Assembly: GCF_002302565.1 (NCBI RefSeq) | Contig: NZ_CP022382.1 | Span: 319,001 to 383,000 of the forward strand | Direction: 5' to 3' | Length of the DNA: 64,000 nucleotides | Source of the DNA: Capnocytophaga canimorsus | GTDB lineage: Bacteria; Bacteroidota; Bacteroidia; Flavobacteriales; Flavobacteriaceae | Notes under the pieces: model-generated | Seen by the model: the letters and a program-made list of their open reading frames with translations, nothing else | What the model was told of the DNA's origin: nothing | The model's database searches: none | Shown: one piece after another, positions 15,485 to 21,617 of the stretch | Numbering within the stretch: position 1 is the stretch's first letter | Layout: each line of letters begins with the position of its first letter | Translations under genes and position numbers: made by a program

Positions 15485-16201
15485 ATGAAACATTTATCTT
15501 TATTTTTCGTTTTTTTGTTTTTGTTATTAGGTTGCAAAAAGGATGAGGAGCAACCGCATATAAAAAACCTTTCAGGCACGATTTGGGTTTCTCAGGATTT
15601 AAAAAATGATAATATTTCTGGTCAAGCTATTTTTGTTTTTGGAGTTGACAGGGTTTCTTATCTTATTAACTCTGATGATGCTTCAATTAGTCGTATAGAA
15701 GTGGATTATTCTTTTGCTTATAAGCAGGAAACAAACAAGGTTACTTTGTATGGTAAGGCTTCAGCGTTGGATATGATTTTGCATAATAGTGATGGCGATG
15801 TTTTAAAGATTAAGGACAATCCTCAAGCGGTTAATCGTTTTGCTGGAGCTCTTGAGTTTTTTGAACCTTTTTTTGATTTGAATAATGTTATTTTTGAAGT
15901 TTTAGATGAAAATACTATAAGGTTTGAGGACGGCACTATTTTTAAAAAACAATCTTATGTACCAGCTCCTAAATTGACATATGTAGATGTTTTCTTCTAT
16001 AATCAAAGTAATAACCCTTATTCATTGTATCTTGACAATAAGGTTTATAATATTTTAGGCGACCAGGTTAAGAGTGTAAAAGTTTTAAAAGGTAAGTCTT
16101 ATTCTTGGAACGTTGAACAGGAACTCGGTTATTTGCTTTATCCGACAAAGAAATCTGGTACTTTTATAGCATCGCAGGGTTTAAAGGTTTACTTTCCATA
16201 A
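15485..16201 (+). CDS. Phage-borne lipoprotein with surface-export signal
   Basis: 238 residues with a lipoprotein signal: a short basic start, FFVFLFLLLG and Cys17. Directly after the cysteine comes KKDEE, which fits the X-K-(D/E)2-X surface lipoprotein export signal described in Capnocytophaga, so the mature protein is probably displayed on the outside of the outer membrane. The body is beta-rich, with an FEDGTIFKKQ segment at about 155, resembling lipocalin-like host lipoproteins in a general way. In a prophage such a protein could block superinfection or alter the host surface. It may be expressed in the lysogen; no promoter was identified. Confidence 0.75.
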   Translation: MKHLSLFFVFLFLLLGCKKDEEQPHIKNLSGTIWVSQDLKNDNISGQAIFVFGVDRVSYLINSDDASISRIEVDYSFAYKQETNKVTLYGKASALDMILHNSDGDVLKIKDNPQAVNRFAGALEFFEPFFDLNNVIFEVLDENTIRFEDGTIFKKQSYVPAPKLTYVDVFFYNQSNNPYSLYLDNKVYNILGDQVKSVKVLKGKSYSWNVEQELGYLLYPTKKSGTFIASQGLKVYFP

Positions 16202-16205
16202 CTAC

Positions 16206-16260
16206 AAAAAAGTATAAAAAAGTTTGTAAAGGTTCGTATTTGTTACGAGCCTTTTTTTTT
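16206..16260 (+). terminator. Terminator after lipoprotein gene, with 21-bp repeat
   Basis: GGTTCGTA (16231-16238) can pair with TACGAGCC (16244-16251), followed by nine T residues. Upstream, the run of six A plus GTATAAAAAAGTTTG (16206-16226) duplicates 10660-10680 in the other intergenic/overlap region of the element. Confidence 0.65.
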
Positions 16261-16290
16261 GCATTTACATTTGGGCAAATAAAAAACGTT

Positions 16291-16767
16291 ATGAATTTTA
16301 AATTATTATTTTGGTTAACTACATTATTCGCTGTTATTATGTTGTTATTTAAGTATTTAAAACTTGGATTGATTAAAGTTTTCTCGAAAAACATCACGCC
16401 TAATTTCAAATGGGGTGAATTTATTTCAAAGGATGGCGTGGCTATTCCTGAGAGTTTGAAACCTAATGTTATTGAGGTTTGTAAGAATTTGGAAATTATC
16501 CGTAAGGAAGTGGGTAATAAACCTATTAAGGTGCATTCTGGTTTTAGAAGTTTTAAACATAATGCTGAAGTTGGCGGTCGGATGAATTCCTACCATTTAC
16601 AGGGTAAAGCTGCTGATATTTCGGTTAAGGGTATGACTTCTAAAGAATTGTATGATACGATTATCCGCTTAATGGATGAGGGCAAAATCAAAGCAGGGGG
16701 CGTTGGTTTGTATGCCACATTTGTACATTACGATATTAGAGGTTCTAAGGTAACATTTAAAGGTTAA
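16291..16767 (+). CDS. Membrane-anchored M15-family peptidoglycan peptidase
   Basis: 158 residues. An N-terminal membrane helix (KLLFWLTTLFAVIMLLF) is followed by an M15 D-Ala-D-Ala-type carboxypeptidase/endolysin domain. Zinc ligands are visible: His102 and Asp109 in YHLQGKAADIS, and His146 in FVHYDIRG; SGFRSFKHNAEVGG is the conserved block before them. It cuts stem-peptide bonds in murein. The membrane anchor is unusual for a soluble endolysin and suggests either a virion-associated enzyme opening the wall on entry or a signal-anchor-release lysin. An upstream in-frame TTG at 16240 lies within the terminator, so ATG 16291 is the start. Confidence 0.85.
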   Translation: MNFKLLFWLTTLFAVIMLLFKYLKLGLIKVFSKNITPNFKWGEFISKDGVAIPESLKPNVIEVCKNLEIIRKEVGNKPIKVHSGFRSFKHNAEVGGRMNSYHLQGKAADISVKGMTSKELYDTIIRLMDEGKIKAGGVGLYATFVHYDIRGSKVTFKG

Positions 16768-16770
16768 GTT

Positions 16771-16869
16771 ATGTCGTTTATCTTACGGATGTTAGGTTTT
16801 TTGTTTTTGGTTTCTGTTTTGGTTGAACAAATTAAAGATTTGAAAAAAGATGAAAAAAAAGAAGTTTGA
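16771..16869 (+). CDS. 32-residue single-TM peptide
   Basis: Starts 3 bp after the M15 gene and overlaps the next by 20 bp. A membrane helix (ILRMLGFLFLVSVLV) is followed by the charged tail EQIKDLKKDEKKEV. Its size, its position directly after the muralytic gene and its topology allow a holin- or spanin-like role, but this is only a suggestion. Confidence 0.5.
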   Translation: MSFILRMLGFLFLVSVLVEQIKDLKKDEKKEV

Positions 16870-17326
16870 TTTTAGTAAGGTTTTGGAATTCTTAAAGAAG
16901 TACCAGCATTATTTTATGGCTTCGGCTTTTATTTTGTTTGTGTATCTGATAGTAAAATCTTTGTTTTTTGGCAAAAAAGATAAGCCAAATACAGATGTTA
17001 AAGATGCTCCACCGGTGGATACGAAAGGAAGTAAGATGACTATCGTTGAAGCAAGGGCAAAATCTGAACGGCTTTTATTAGCGATGAATTCACCTGCAGG
17101 AACTGATGAGGACGAAATACAACGCGTTTTGCGTGGTATTAGCAAGTCGGATTACAATATGATATACGAAGCCTTTGGTTTGCGTTCTTATAATCGTATT
17201 TTGGGTGAATCTGCTCTATTTAGTTTTCTCGGTGTGGATTTAGATTTAACCCAATGGTTAATGCACGAGTTATCCGCTTCAGAAATGAACGAATTACGGC
17301 TTTTAAATCCGAATTTACCCATATAG
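16850..17326 (+). CDS. Single-TM protein with annexin-repeat-like domain
   Basis: 158 residues: a basic N-terminus, a membrane helix (YFMASAFILFVYLIVKSLFF, 21-40), a Pro/Asp linker and a C-terminal helical domain. Residues 66-119 resemble one annexin repeat: an amphipathic helix ending LLLAM, then GTDEDEI (84-90), RVLRGISKSDYNMIYEAFG and a following LG. Annexins bind membranes through the GT-type calcium loop, so this could be a peripheral anchor between the phage membrane and its capsid or cell wall. The likeness is to one repeat only and rests on a motif. Confidence 0.6.
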   Translation: MKKKKFDFSKVLEFLKKYQHYFMASAFILFVYLIVKSLFFGKKDKPNTDVKDAPPVDTKGSKMTIVEARAKSERLLLAMNSPAGTDEDEIQRVLRGISKSDYNMIYEAFGLRSYNRILGESALFSFLGVDLDLTQWLMHELSASEMNELRLLNPNLPI

Positions 17327-17352
17327 TATTTTAGTTGTTTTGTTGATTTTTG

Positions 17353-17387
17353 CCCCCTCATTTTAAAAGGATTTGAGGGGGTTTTTT
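17353..17387 (+). terminator. Strong terminator after annexin-like gene
   Basis: CCCCCTCA (17353-17360) pairs perfectly with TGAGGGGG (17374-17381), followed by six T residues. It ends the main structural block of the element. Confidence 0.85.
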
Positions 17388-17400
17388 AAAGTTTTAGGTT

Positions 17401-17568
17401 ATGAAATTATTTGCTACTATTTTAAGGAAATTGAAGTTAAAAAAAGTGTCTATTTTTGTATTGTTGATTTTTTTTTATCCATTGCTCTTTGGTTTGGGTT
17501 GTATATTATTATTAACATTGTCATTCTGGTTAACTTGGAGGTTGGTAAAATACAAGTATAGGTTATGA
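17401..17568 (+). CDS. Small two-helix membrane protein
   Basis: 55 residues read from the ATG at 17401: a Lys-rich start (RKLKLKKVS), then two hydrophobic stretches (IFVLLIFFYPLLFGLGCILLL and LSFWLTWRLV) and a basic end. Its TGA overlaps the ATG of the next gene as ATGA. That coupling favours this frame over another open frame across the same bases (17373-17561), which begins inside the terminator without an ATG. Holin-like in size and topology, but unproven. Confidence 0.6.
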   Translation: MKLFATILRKLKLKKVSIFVLLIFFYPLLFGLGCILLLTLSFWLTWRLVKYKYRL

Positions 17569-17930
17569 AAGGCAAAAACAATGATTTTTCGATGAGTTTT
17601 TACTATAATGGACAATTGCGTTTATTTTTGAAATACGTTCATAACACTAATCGGGCTGTTCAATGGGTAAACGCAAAAGGCATTCCTTGGGATTATTACA
17701 TCATTTATGAAAGAAGAACGGAACGTAAACTTGAAACGGTTACAAATAATTATGCAACTCCGAGATATTCCGTTACATTTGTAAACAACGGCATTAGAAG
17801 TCTGCATTTATCTTCTGTTTATGATGTTAATCAAGCTGTCGAATGGGCGATAAATAAAGGGATTATGTTTGATTACTTCAATGTTTACGATTATATAACC
17901 AGGGAGTTTATAGAGCGTGTTTATGTTTAG
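17565..17930 (+). CDS. Tandem-repeat protein, two ~45-residue units
   Basis: 121 residues made of two aligned halves. Unit 1 (about 11-57) has NGQLRLFLKYVHNTNRAVQWV, then AKGIPWDYYIIYERRTER; unit 2 (about 67-115) has NNGIRSLHLSSVYDVNQAVEWA, then NKGIMFDYFNVYDYITRE. Each unit reads strand, helix, strand. There is no TM helix or signal, so it is cytoplasmic. It is coupled to the preceding membrane gene by ATGA. No known family recognised. Confidence 0.65.
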   Translation: MKGKNNDFSMSFYYNGQLRLFLKYVHNTNRAVQWVNAKGIPWDYYIIYERRTERKLETVTNNYATPRYSVTFVNNGIRSLHLSSVYDVNQAVEWAINKGIMFDYFNVYDYITREFIERVYV

Positions 17931-18024
17931 AAAAGTAATTTTTGTGTTTATTTTGCTTCTGGATATTAAATGTCAAGCTTTTTTTTTGCTATTCCCTGCC
18001 CTATTTATCAATGAAAAACACTAA
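17923..18024 (+). CDS. Possible 33-residue hydrophobic peptide
   Basis: Overlaps the end of the repeat protein by 8 bp in another frame. It is almost entirely hydrophobic after a basic MFRK start (VIFVFILLL, AFFLLFPALFI). It could be another tiny membrane gene or chance, since this T-rich region yields hydrophobic codons in any frame. Confidence 0.28.
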   Translation: MFRKVIFVFILLLDIKCQAFFLLFPALFINEKH

Positions 18025-18103
18025 ATTACTATCTGTCTTTTTTTTATTTCTTCATCTCACAGCAAAAAAATCAGACTAAATTACTATCTGTCTTTTTTTT
18101 ATT
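18020..18103 (+). repeat. 29-bp direct repeat upstream of toxin-antitoxin genes
   Basis: The same 29 bp (beginning ACTAAATTACTATCTGTC, with eight T, then ATT) occurs at 18020-18048 and 18075-18103, 55 bp apart start to start. The second copy runs into the promoter of the antitoxin gene. Either a slippage duplication or a pair of regulatory sites for the antitoxin. Confidence 0.7.
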
Positions 18104-18110
18104 ATCTTTG
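18103..18110 (+). promoter_or_regulatory. -7 box of the toxin-antitoxin operon
   Basis: TATCTTTG matches TAnnTTTG 28 bp before the antitoxin ATG, directly after the second 29-bp repeat. The best-matching promoter seen inside the element, fitting an operon expressed in the lysogen. Confidence 0.6.
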
Positions 18111-18138
18111 TGCATTATTAACGGTAAGATATTTAGCT

Positions 18139-18354
18139 ATGAGAACGATTACTTTACAAATACCTGATAATTTTAGTTTTGATAAATTAGAAGATTTTGC
18201 TAAACGTTTTGATTTGAAAATTGTTTCTTTTGATGATGATTTTGATTTTCATTATGAAAGGGTAAAGCAAGGGATGAATGAAGTAAAAGAAGGGTTATTA
18301 GTATCCAATGATGAAGTAATGAAAAATATTTCAGATTTGTTATGCCGAGATTAG
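18139..18354 (+). CDS. Type II antitoxin
   Basis: 71 residues, acidic, with a beta-rich start (RTITLQIPDNFSFDKLEDF) and a helical C-terminal half (ERVKQGMNEVKEGLLVSNDEVMKNISDLL). It overlaps the downstream RelE/ParE-type toxin gene by 13 bp, the standard antitoxin-first order. Antitoxins of this kind neutralise the toxin and repress their own promoter; the 29-bp repeats upstream may be its sites. The exact DNA-binding family is not clear. Confidence 0.8.
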   Translation: MRTITLQIPDNFSFDKLEDFAKRFDLKIVSFDDDFDFHYERVKQGMNEVKEGLLVSNDEVMKNISDLLCRD

Positions 18355-18632
18355 TTGTTTGGACTCGTATAGCTGAAAATGAGTTATACAATTCTTTGGA
18401 TTATTGGATGAAGCATAATAAATCATCTGTTTATTCTAATAAAGTTTTTTCATCGGTACAAGCTAATTTAAAGCTTTTAATAAAAAATCCTTATTTAGGT
18501 TCTCCTTTTAGATATGCTGGAGTTAGGCGTTTTACGATAATGAAGCGTTTTTCTCTGTATTATTATTTTGACGATGATTATTTATATATTGTTCATTTTT
18601 GGGACAATAGCCGTGATTTAGAAAATTTTTAG
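18342..18632 (+). CDS. RelE/ParE-family toxin
   Basis: 96 residues in the RelE/ParE fold: the N-terminal strand and helix LVVWTRIAENELYNSLDYW, the middle NPYLGSPFRYAGVRRFTIMKRFSLYYYF, and the typical C-terminal IVHFWDNSRDLENF (family pattern xxxFWDxRxDP). RelE members cleave mRNA on the ribosome and ParE members poison gyrase; the sequence does not separate them. As the last gene before the right dif site it probably stabilises the integrated or episomal element by addiction. A perfect terminator follows. Confidence 0.85.
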   Translation: MPRLVVWTRIAENELYNSLDYWMKHNKSSVYSNKVFSSVQANLKLLIKNPYLGSPFRYAGVRRFTIMKRFSLYYYFDDDYLYIVHFWDNSRDLENF

Positions 18633-18636
18633 TACG

Positions 18637-18662
18637 AGTACACCGATTGGTGTACTTTTTTA
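18637..18662 (+). terminator. Terminator of toxin-antitoxin operon
   Basis: AGTACACC (18637-18644) and GGTGTACT (18649-18656) form a perfect 8-bp stem with a GATT loop, followed by a T-run. Confidence 0.9.
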
Positions 18663-18866
18663 TTTTCGTTATTTTCATTATTTTTTGATAATTCCTGTTT
18701 TTTATTCAAAAATGTTTTCTATTTTTGTCCTGTGTTTGATGTGTTAAATGAGTTAAAAACCTTAACATTTGAACTTTTTTTAACTTGTACGCACCTAAAC
18801 GCACTTTTTTAAATGCTCTCTTCTTTTCTTTACTGGTTTCGTTGATATGTTAAGTTAACATTTTCG
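18663..18866. other. Non-coding right end of element with GTTAA inverted repeats
   Basis: About 200 bp without a gene. It holds GTTAAAAACCTTAAC near 18752-18766 and the palindrome TGTTAA-G-TTAACA at 18848-18860, 6 bp from the dif site, plus further GTTAA words. They may bind an accessory recombination protein or repressor. A replication origin here is also possible. Nothing else was recognised. Confidence 0.45.
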
Positions 18867-18894
18867 ATTTTACATACTATAAATTATAGTCTTT
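18867..18894 (+). other. Right dif-like attachment site (attR)
   Basis: Reads ATTTTACATAC-TATAAA-TTATAGTCTTT and matches attL in 22 of 28 positions, including the whole 6-bp centre. If exchange occurred at the centre, the chromosomal dif before insertion was ATTTTACATAA-TATAAA-TTATAGTCTTT and the phage site ATTTTACATAC-TATAAA-TTATAGTTCAA. Confidence 0.78.
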
Positions 18895-18909
18895 TTATTT
18901 GTCAAAAAT

Positions 18910-18944
18910 AAAACGTGATAATATTAAATGATTTATCACGTTTT
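18910..18944 (-). terminator. Terminator of ppc
   Basis: AAAACGTGATAA (18910-18921) and TTATCACGTTTT (18933-18944) form a perfect 12-bp stem just past the ppc stop, with T residues following on the minus strand. Confidence 0.85.
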
Positions 18945-18954
18945 GCTGTATTTC

Positions 18955-21516
18955 TTAAGCTGAATTACGACTAGCATTGATATTACCGAATAATGAGCGA
19001 GTTACCATTTTTTCATAAACTTCAACATTTTCTTGTGTATTTGCGTTATCACGAATCATTTTTAAAGCATATTGCTGTATGGTTAGCAATGGTAAAACAA
19101 TCGTTTCACGAATTTCAATAGATGCTTTTCCACACGATTGATTTTCCATAAGCTCTTTATAGCCAGTTATTTTTAAAAGCATTTGTTTTGAAAGTTCGTA
19201 TTCATCAAAAATAATCTGCCAAAATTCACCAAATTCAGCATCTTTACGGATATATTCTGTAAGTTTGAAAAACGACTTAGTCATACTCATCATACTGTTT
19301 TCTAATAAAGTACGGAAAAATAAAGAACTTTTATAAAGTTGTTTAGCCTCTTCAAATTTTCCTATTTCTTCTAAGTGTTTCAAAGCCGTCCCAACACCAT
19401 AGAAACCAGGAACATTTTGCTTCATCTGGCTCCAACTGCCTACAAAAGGGATTGCTCTTAAATCACTGAAATTCAATTGCTCTGATTTCCCTCTTTTGCT
19501 TGGACGACTCCCTATGTTTGCTTTAGCGTAATACTTCAAAGTACTCATTTTTTCCAAATAAGGTACAAATAACGGATGATTCTTAAAGTCTGTATAAGCC
19601 TTATAACTCTCCTCAGCCAATTGAGAAATCAAAGCTTTATCAGCTAAAGTTAATAAAGTGCTCTTATCGTCAAAAACTTGATTATCAATACCTGCACTGA
19701 GTAATTGTTCTAAATTATATTGTGATGATTCAATAGTTCCGAAATTAGAGCTAATGGTTTGTCCTTGAATAGTTAACTGTATTTGTTCAGCCTCAATAGC
19801 ATCGCCCAAAGAGGCATAAAATTGATGGGATTTTCCTCCTCCTCGTGCAGGTGGTCCTCCCCTCCCATCGAAAAATATAACTTTGATACCGTTGTTACGA
19901 GCTACCGTAGTAAGCTGCTCCTTAGCTTGATAGATGCTCCAATTCGCCTTTAAATACCCTCCGTCTTTCGTGCCATCAGAAAAACCTAACATAATGGTTT
20001 GTATATTATTACGTCTTTCTAAGTGTGCTTTATAGTACGGATTGGTGTAAAGCTCTTCCATTACTTGAGCAGCAACGTTAAGGTCATTGATGGTTTCAAA
20101 TAGCGGAATTATATCAATATCAGGAAATTCCCAATCACATAAACGAATGAGTGTAAGTAGTTCCAAAACGTTCAACGCTGTCTGATTATTACTGATAATA
20201 TATCGATTAGCTCCTTTTTCACCATTGTGTAATTGAATGCGCTTTACAGCGTAAACAGATTCTATCGTTTGTTTTGTAATTTCGTCAGAAAAATCGTTCG
20301 GATTTAAAATCCCTTGAGCTGTCTTTAATGCGTTTAGTCGTTCTGATATTGACAAGCTATCATAGTTTTGAGGCAAAATTTTTCCTGCAAGACTTTCAGC
20401 AATATCGTTCATTACACAATGATGCACACGCGAGTCTTGGCGAATATCAAGGGTTGCAAAATGAAAACCGAAAATATTTACCTTGTGTAATAGGTCATCA
20501 ATGAGTTCAACAAATAACGATTGATGTTTCTCAACTAAAAGTTGTTTGATTTGTTGTAGGATCTGTTTTAGTTCGGAAAGACTTATGGATTCATCTTTAT
20601 TCAAATGACTGATTTCATATAACTTAATTTCCAAATCCTCAACTAAAGGTTGAATTCCTTGAAAAGTGATACGTCTTTTGATATTTCTTATATCTCTGTA
20701 ATAATTTTTTAATACTGTACGTTTTAATCTTTCAGCGACCTTTAGTGTAATCTCGGCAGTTACAAACGGATTGCCATCACGATCACCACCAGGCCAAAAG
20801 CCAAGTTGTATAATTTCGTTTTCTAATGGATTGTTTTTAAATATATTATGAAAAATATAATTGTAAATGTTGCTTACCGAATGATAAAAAACATTTTCTA
20901 AGTACCAAATCAGACTAACAGCCTCGTCATATGGTGAAGGTTTTTCCTTTTTAAAGAATGCCGTTTTTCCCAGTTGAGCTAACAGCTTCTTTATCAAACC
21001 TAAATCATTTTTTTGTATCGCTTGAGATAAATCTGTAATGATGCCTAAAACGGCTCCGGGATAGAATTGTGTGGGATGAGCCGTGAGAACAGGTCGTATT
21101 TTGGTATGTTGTAAATAGTTTCGTAAAGCAGCTTCTTTTTCCTGATTTTCAGCTTGTTCCTTAACGTTACGTAGCGTTCCTAAGCCTTCCATATTGTTAA
21201 CCTGTGAAAAAGCAGCATCTTCAATAGCATCAAATAGAACAACTTGACGCTCAATATATTGAATAAATCTAAAGAGCAAATCGTTTTTCTCTTTTTCTGT
21301 GGGATGCTCTACATATCGAGCTATGAAATTATTAACAATTTGAAAGGGAGTCAAGCCTTCATCATAGCCATTTTTGCAAGCTTCACTGAAAAGAGGTAAT
21401 AATGTACCTGTATTGGAAACTTCATCAAACGGCAAAGTCATAAATATACTATTGTAAATCTGATACTTATTTAACACCTCTTCTTGAAATCGTTCTAATT
21501 TGGTCTTTCTTACCAT
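18955..21516 (-). CDS. ppc: Phosphoenolpyruvate carboxylase
   Basis: Fixes bicarbonate onto phosphoenolpyruvate to make oxaloacetate, replenishing the TCA cycle. The 853-residue enzyme shows the conserved TAHPTQFYPG (catalytic His), GFWPGGDRDGNPFVT, LGFSDGTKDGGYLKANW, the glycine-rich FFDGRGGPPARGGG loop and GSRPSKRG. Length is typical. Starting at the ATG at 21516 gives MVRKTKLERF; a TTG two codons earlier is less likely. It is convergent with mnmA across the dif locus and followed by its own terminator. Confidence 0.97.
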   Translation of the reverse strand: MVRKTKLERFQEEVLNKYQIYNSIFMTLPFDEVSNTGTLLPLFSEACKNGYDEGLTPFQIVNNFIARYVEHPTEKEKNDLLFRFIQYIERQVVLFDAIEDAAFSQVNNMEGLGTLRNVKEQAENQEKEAALRNYLQHTKIRPVLTAHPTQFYPGAVLGIITDLSQAIQKNDLGLIKKLLAQLGKTAFFKKEKPSPYDEAVSLIWYLENVFYHSVSNIYNYIFHNIFKNNPLENEIIQLGFWPGGDRDGNPFVTAEITLKVAERLKRTVLKNYYRDIRNIKRRITFQGIQPLVEDLEIKLYEISHLNKDESISLSELKQILQQIKQLLVEKHQSLFVELIDDLLHKVNIFGFHFATLDIRQDSRVHHCVMNDIAESLAGKILPQNYDSLSISERLNALKTAQGILNPNDFSDEITKQTIESVYAVKRIQLHNGEKGANRYIISNNQTALNVLELLTLIRLCDWEFPDIDIIPLFETINDLNVAAQVMEELYTNPYYKAHLERRNNIQTIMLGFSDGTKDGGYLKANWSIYQAKEQLTTVARNNGIKVIFFDGRGGPPARGGGKSHQFYASLGDAIEAEQIQLTIQGQTISSNFGTIESSQYNLEQLLSAGIDNQVFDDKSTLLTLADKALISQLAEESYKAYTDFKNHPLFVPYLEKMSTLKYYAKANIGSRPSKRGKSEQLNFSDLRAIPFVGSWSQMKQNVPGFYGVGTALKHLEEIGKFEEAKQLYKSSLFFRTLLENSMMSMTKSFFKLTEYIRKDAEFGEFWQIIFDEYELSKQMLLKITGYKELMENQSCGKASIEIRETIVLPLLTIQQYALKMIRDNANTQENVEVYEKMVTRSLFGNINASRNSA

Positions 21517-21565
21517 AAACAAACTCTTTATTTATATCAGAAAATTTATATTTTGCAGGTTATAA

Positions 21566-21600
21566 AAAAATCCTCTGAATTGATATTCAAGAGGATTTTT
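21566..21600 (-). terminator. Terminator of the Lrp/AsnC gene
   Basis: AAAAATCCTCTGAAT and ATTCAAGAGGATTTTT pair with one bulge, 18 bp past the stop of the regulator, with T-runs on both strands. Confidence 0.75.
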
Positions 21601-21617
21601 TGCATTTTTTCTTGAGA

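Larger units (their letters stand above)
8290..18894 (+). mobile_element. Xer/dif-integrated prophage, probable small ssDNA phage
   Basis: About 10.6 kb bounded by two 28-bp dif-like sites and inserted between the convergent genes mnmA and ppc. All genes inside run rightward and are tightly packed: HUH Rep, zinc-ribbon protein with clamp motif, HTH, LRR-like protein, candidate capsid protein, many tiny membrane proteins, two linker-bearing membrane proteins, a lipoprotein, an M15 peptidase and a toxin-antitoxin pair. No integrase, Walker-A ATPase or Zot-like protein was found. The coding strand is visibly T-rich. Known parallels are phages that use host XerCD at dif, such as CTX. Gene content resembles Finnlakeviridae-type or other flavobacterial ssDNA phages more than inoviruses; this classification is inference. 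Confidence 0.82.

Noticed and set aside
16240..16290. A longer N-terminus for the M15 peptidase starting at TTG 16240
   Set aside because: The TTG lies in a hairpin followed by a T-run; the ATG at 16291 leads directly into a normal membrane anchor.
17373..17561. A 62-codon hydrophobic open frame after the strong terminator
   Set aside because: It starts within the terminator at a TTG. The frame from ATG 17401 to 17568 covers the same bases, ends in an ATGA overlap with the next gene and has a better start.
18637..18662. The perfect AGTACACC stem as a recombination site of the element
   Set aside because: It follows the toxin stop by 4 bp and ends in a T-run, so it is the operon terminator; the dif-like site further right explains integration.
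8290..18894. The element as a classical filamentous phage (Inoviridae)
   Set aside because: The dif sites suggest it at first, but there is no Zot/p1-like ATPase, no Walker-A motif in any element protein and no obvious single-helix major coat gene with a signal peptide. The presence of a large beta-rich protein and an M15 lysin also argues against it.
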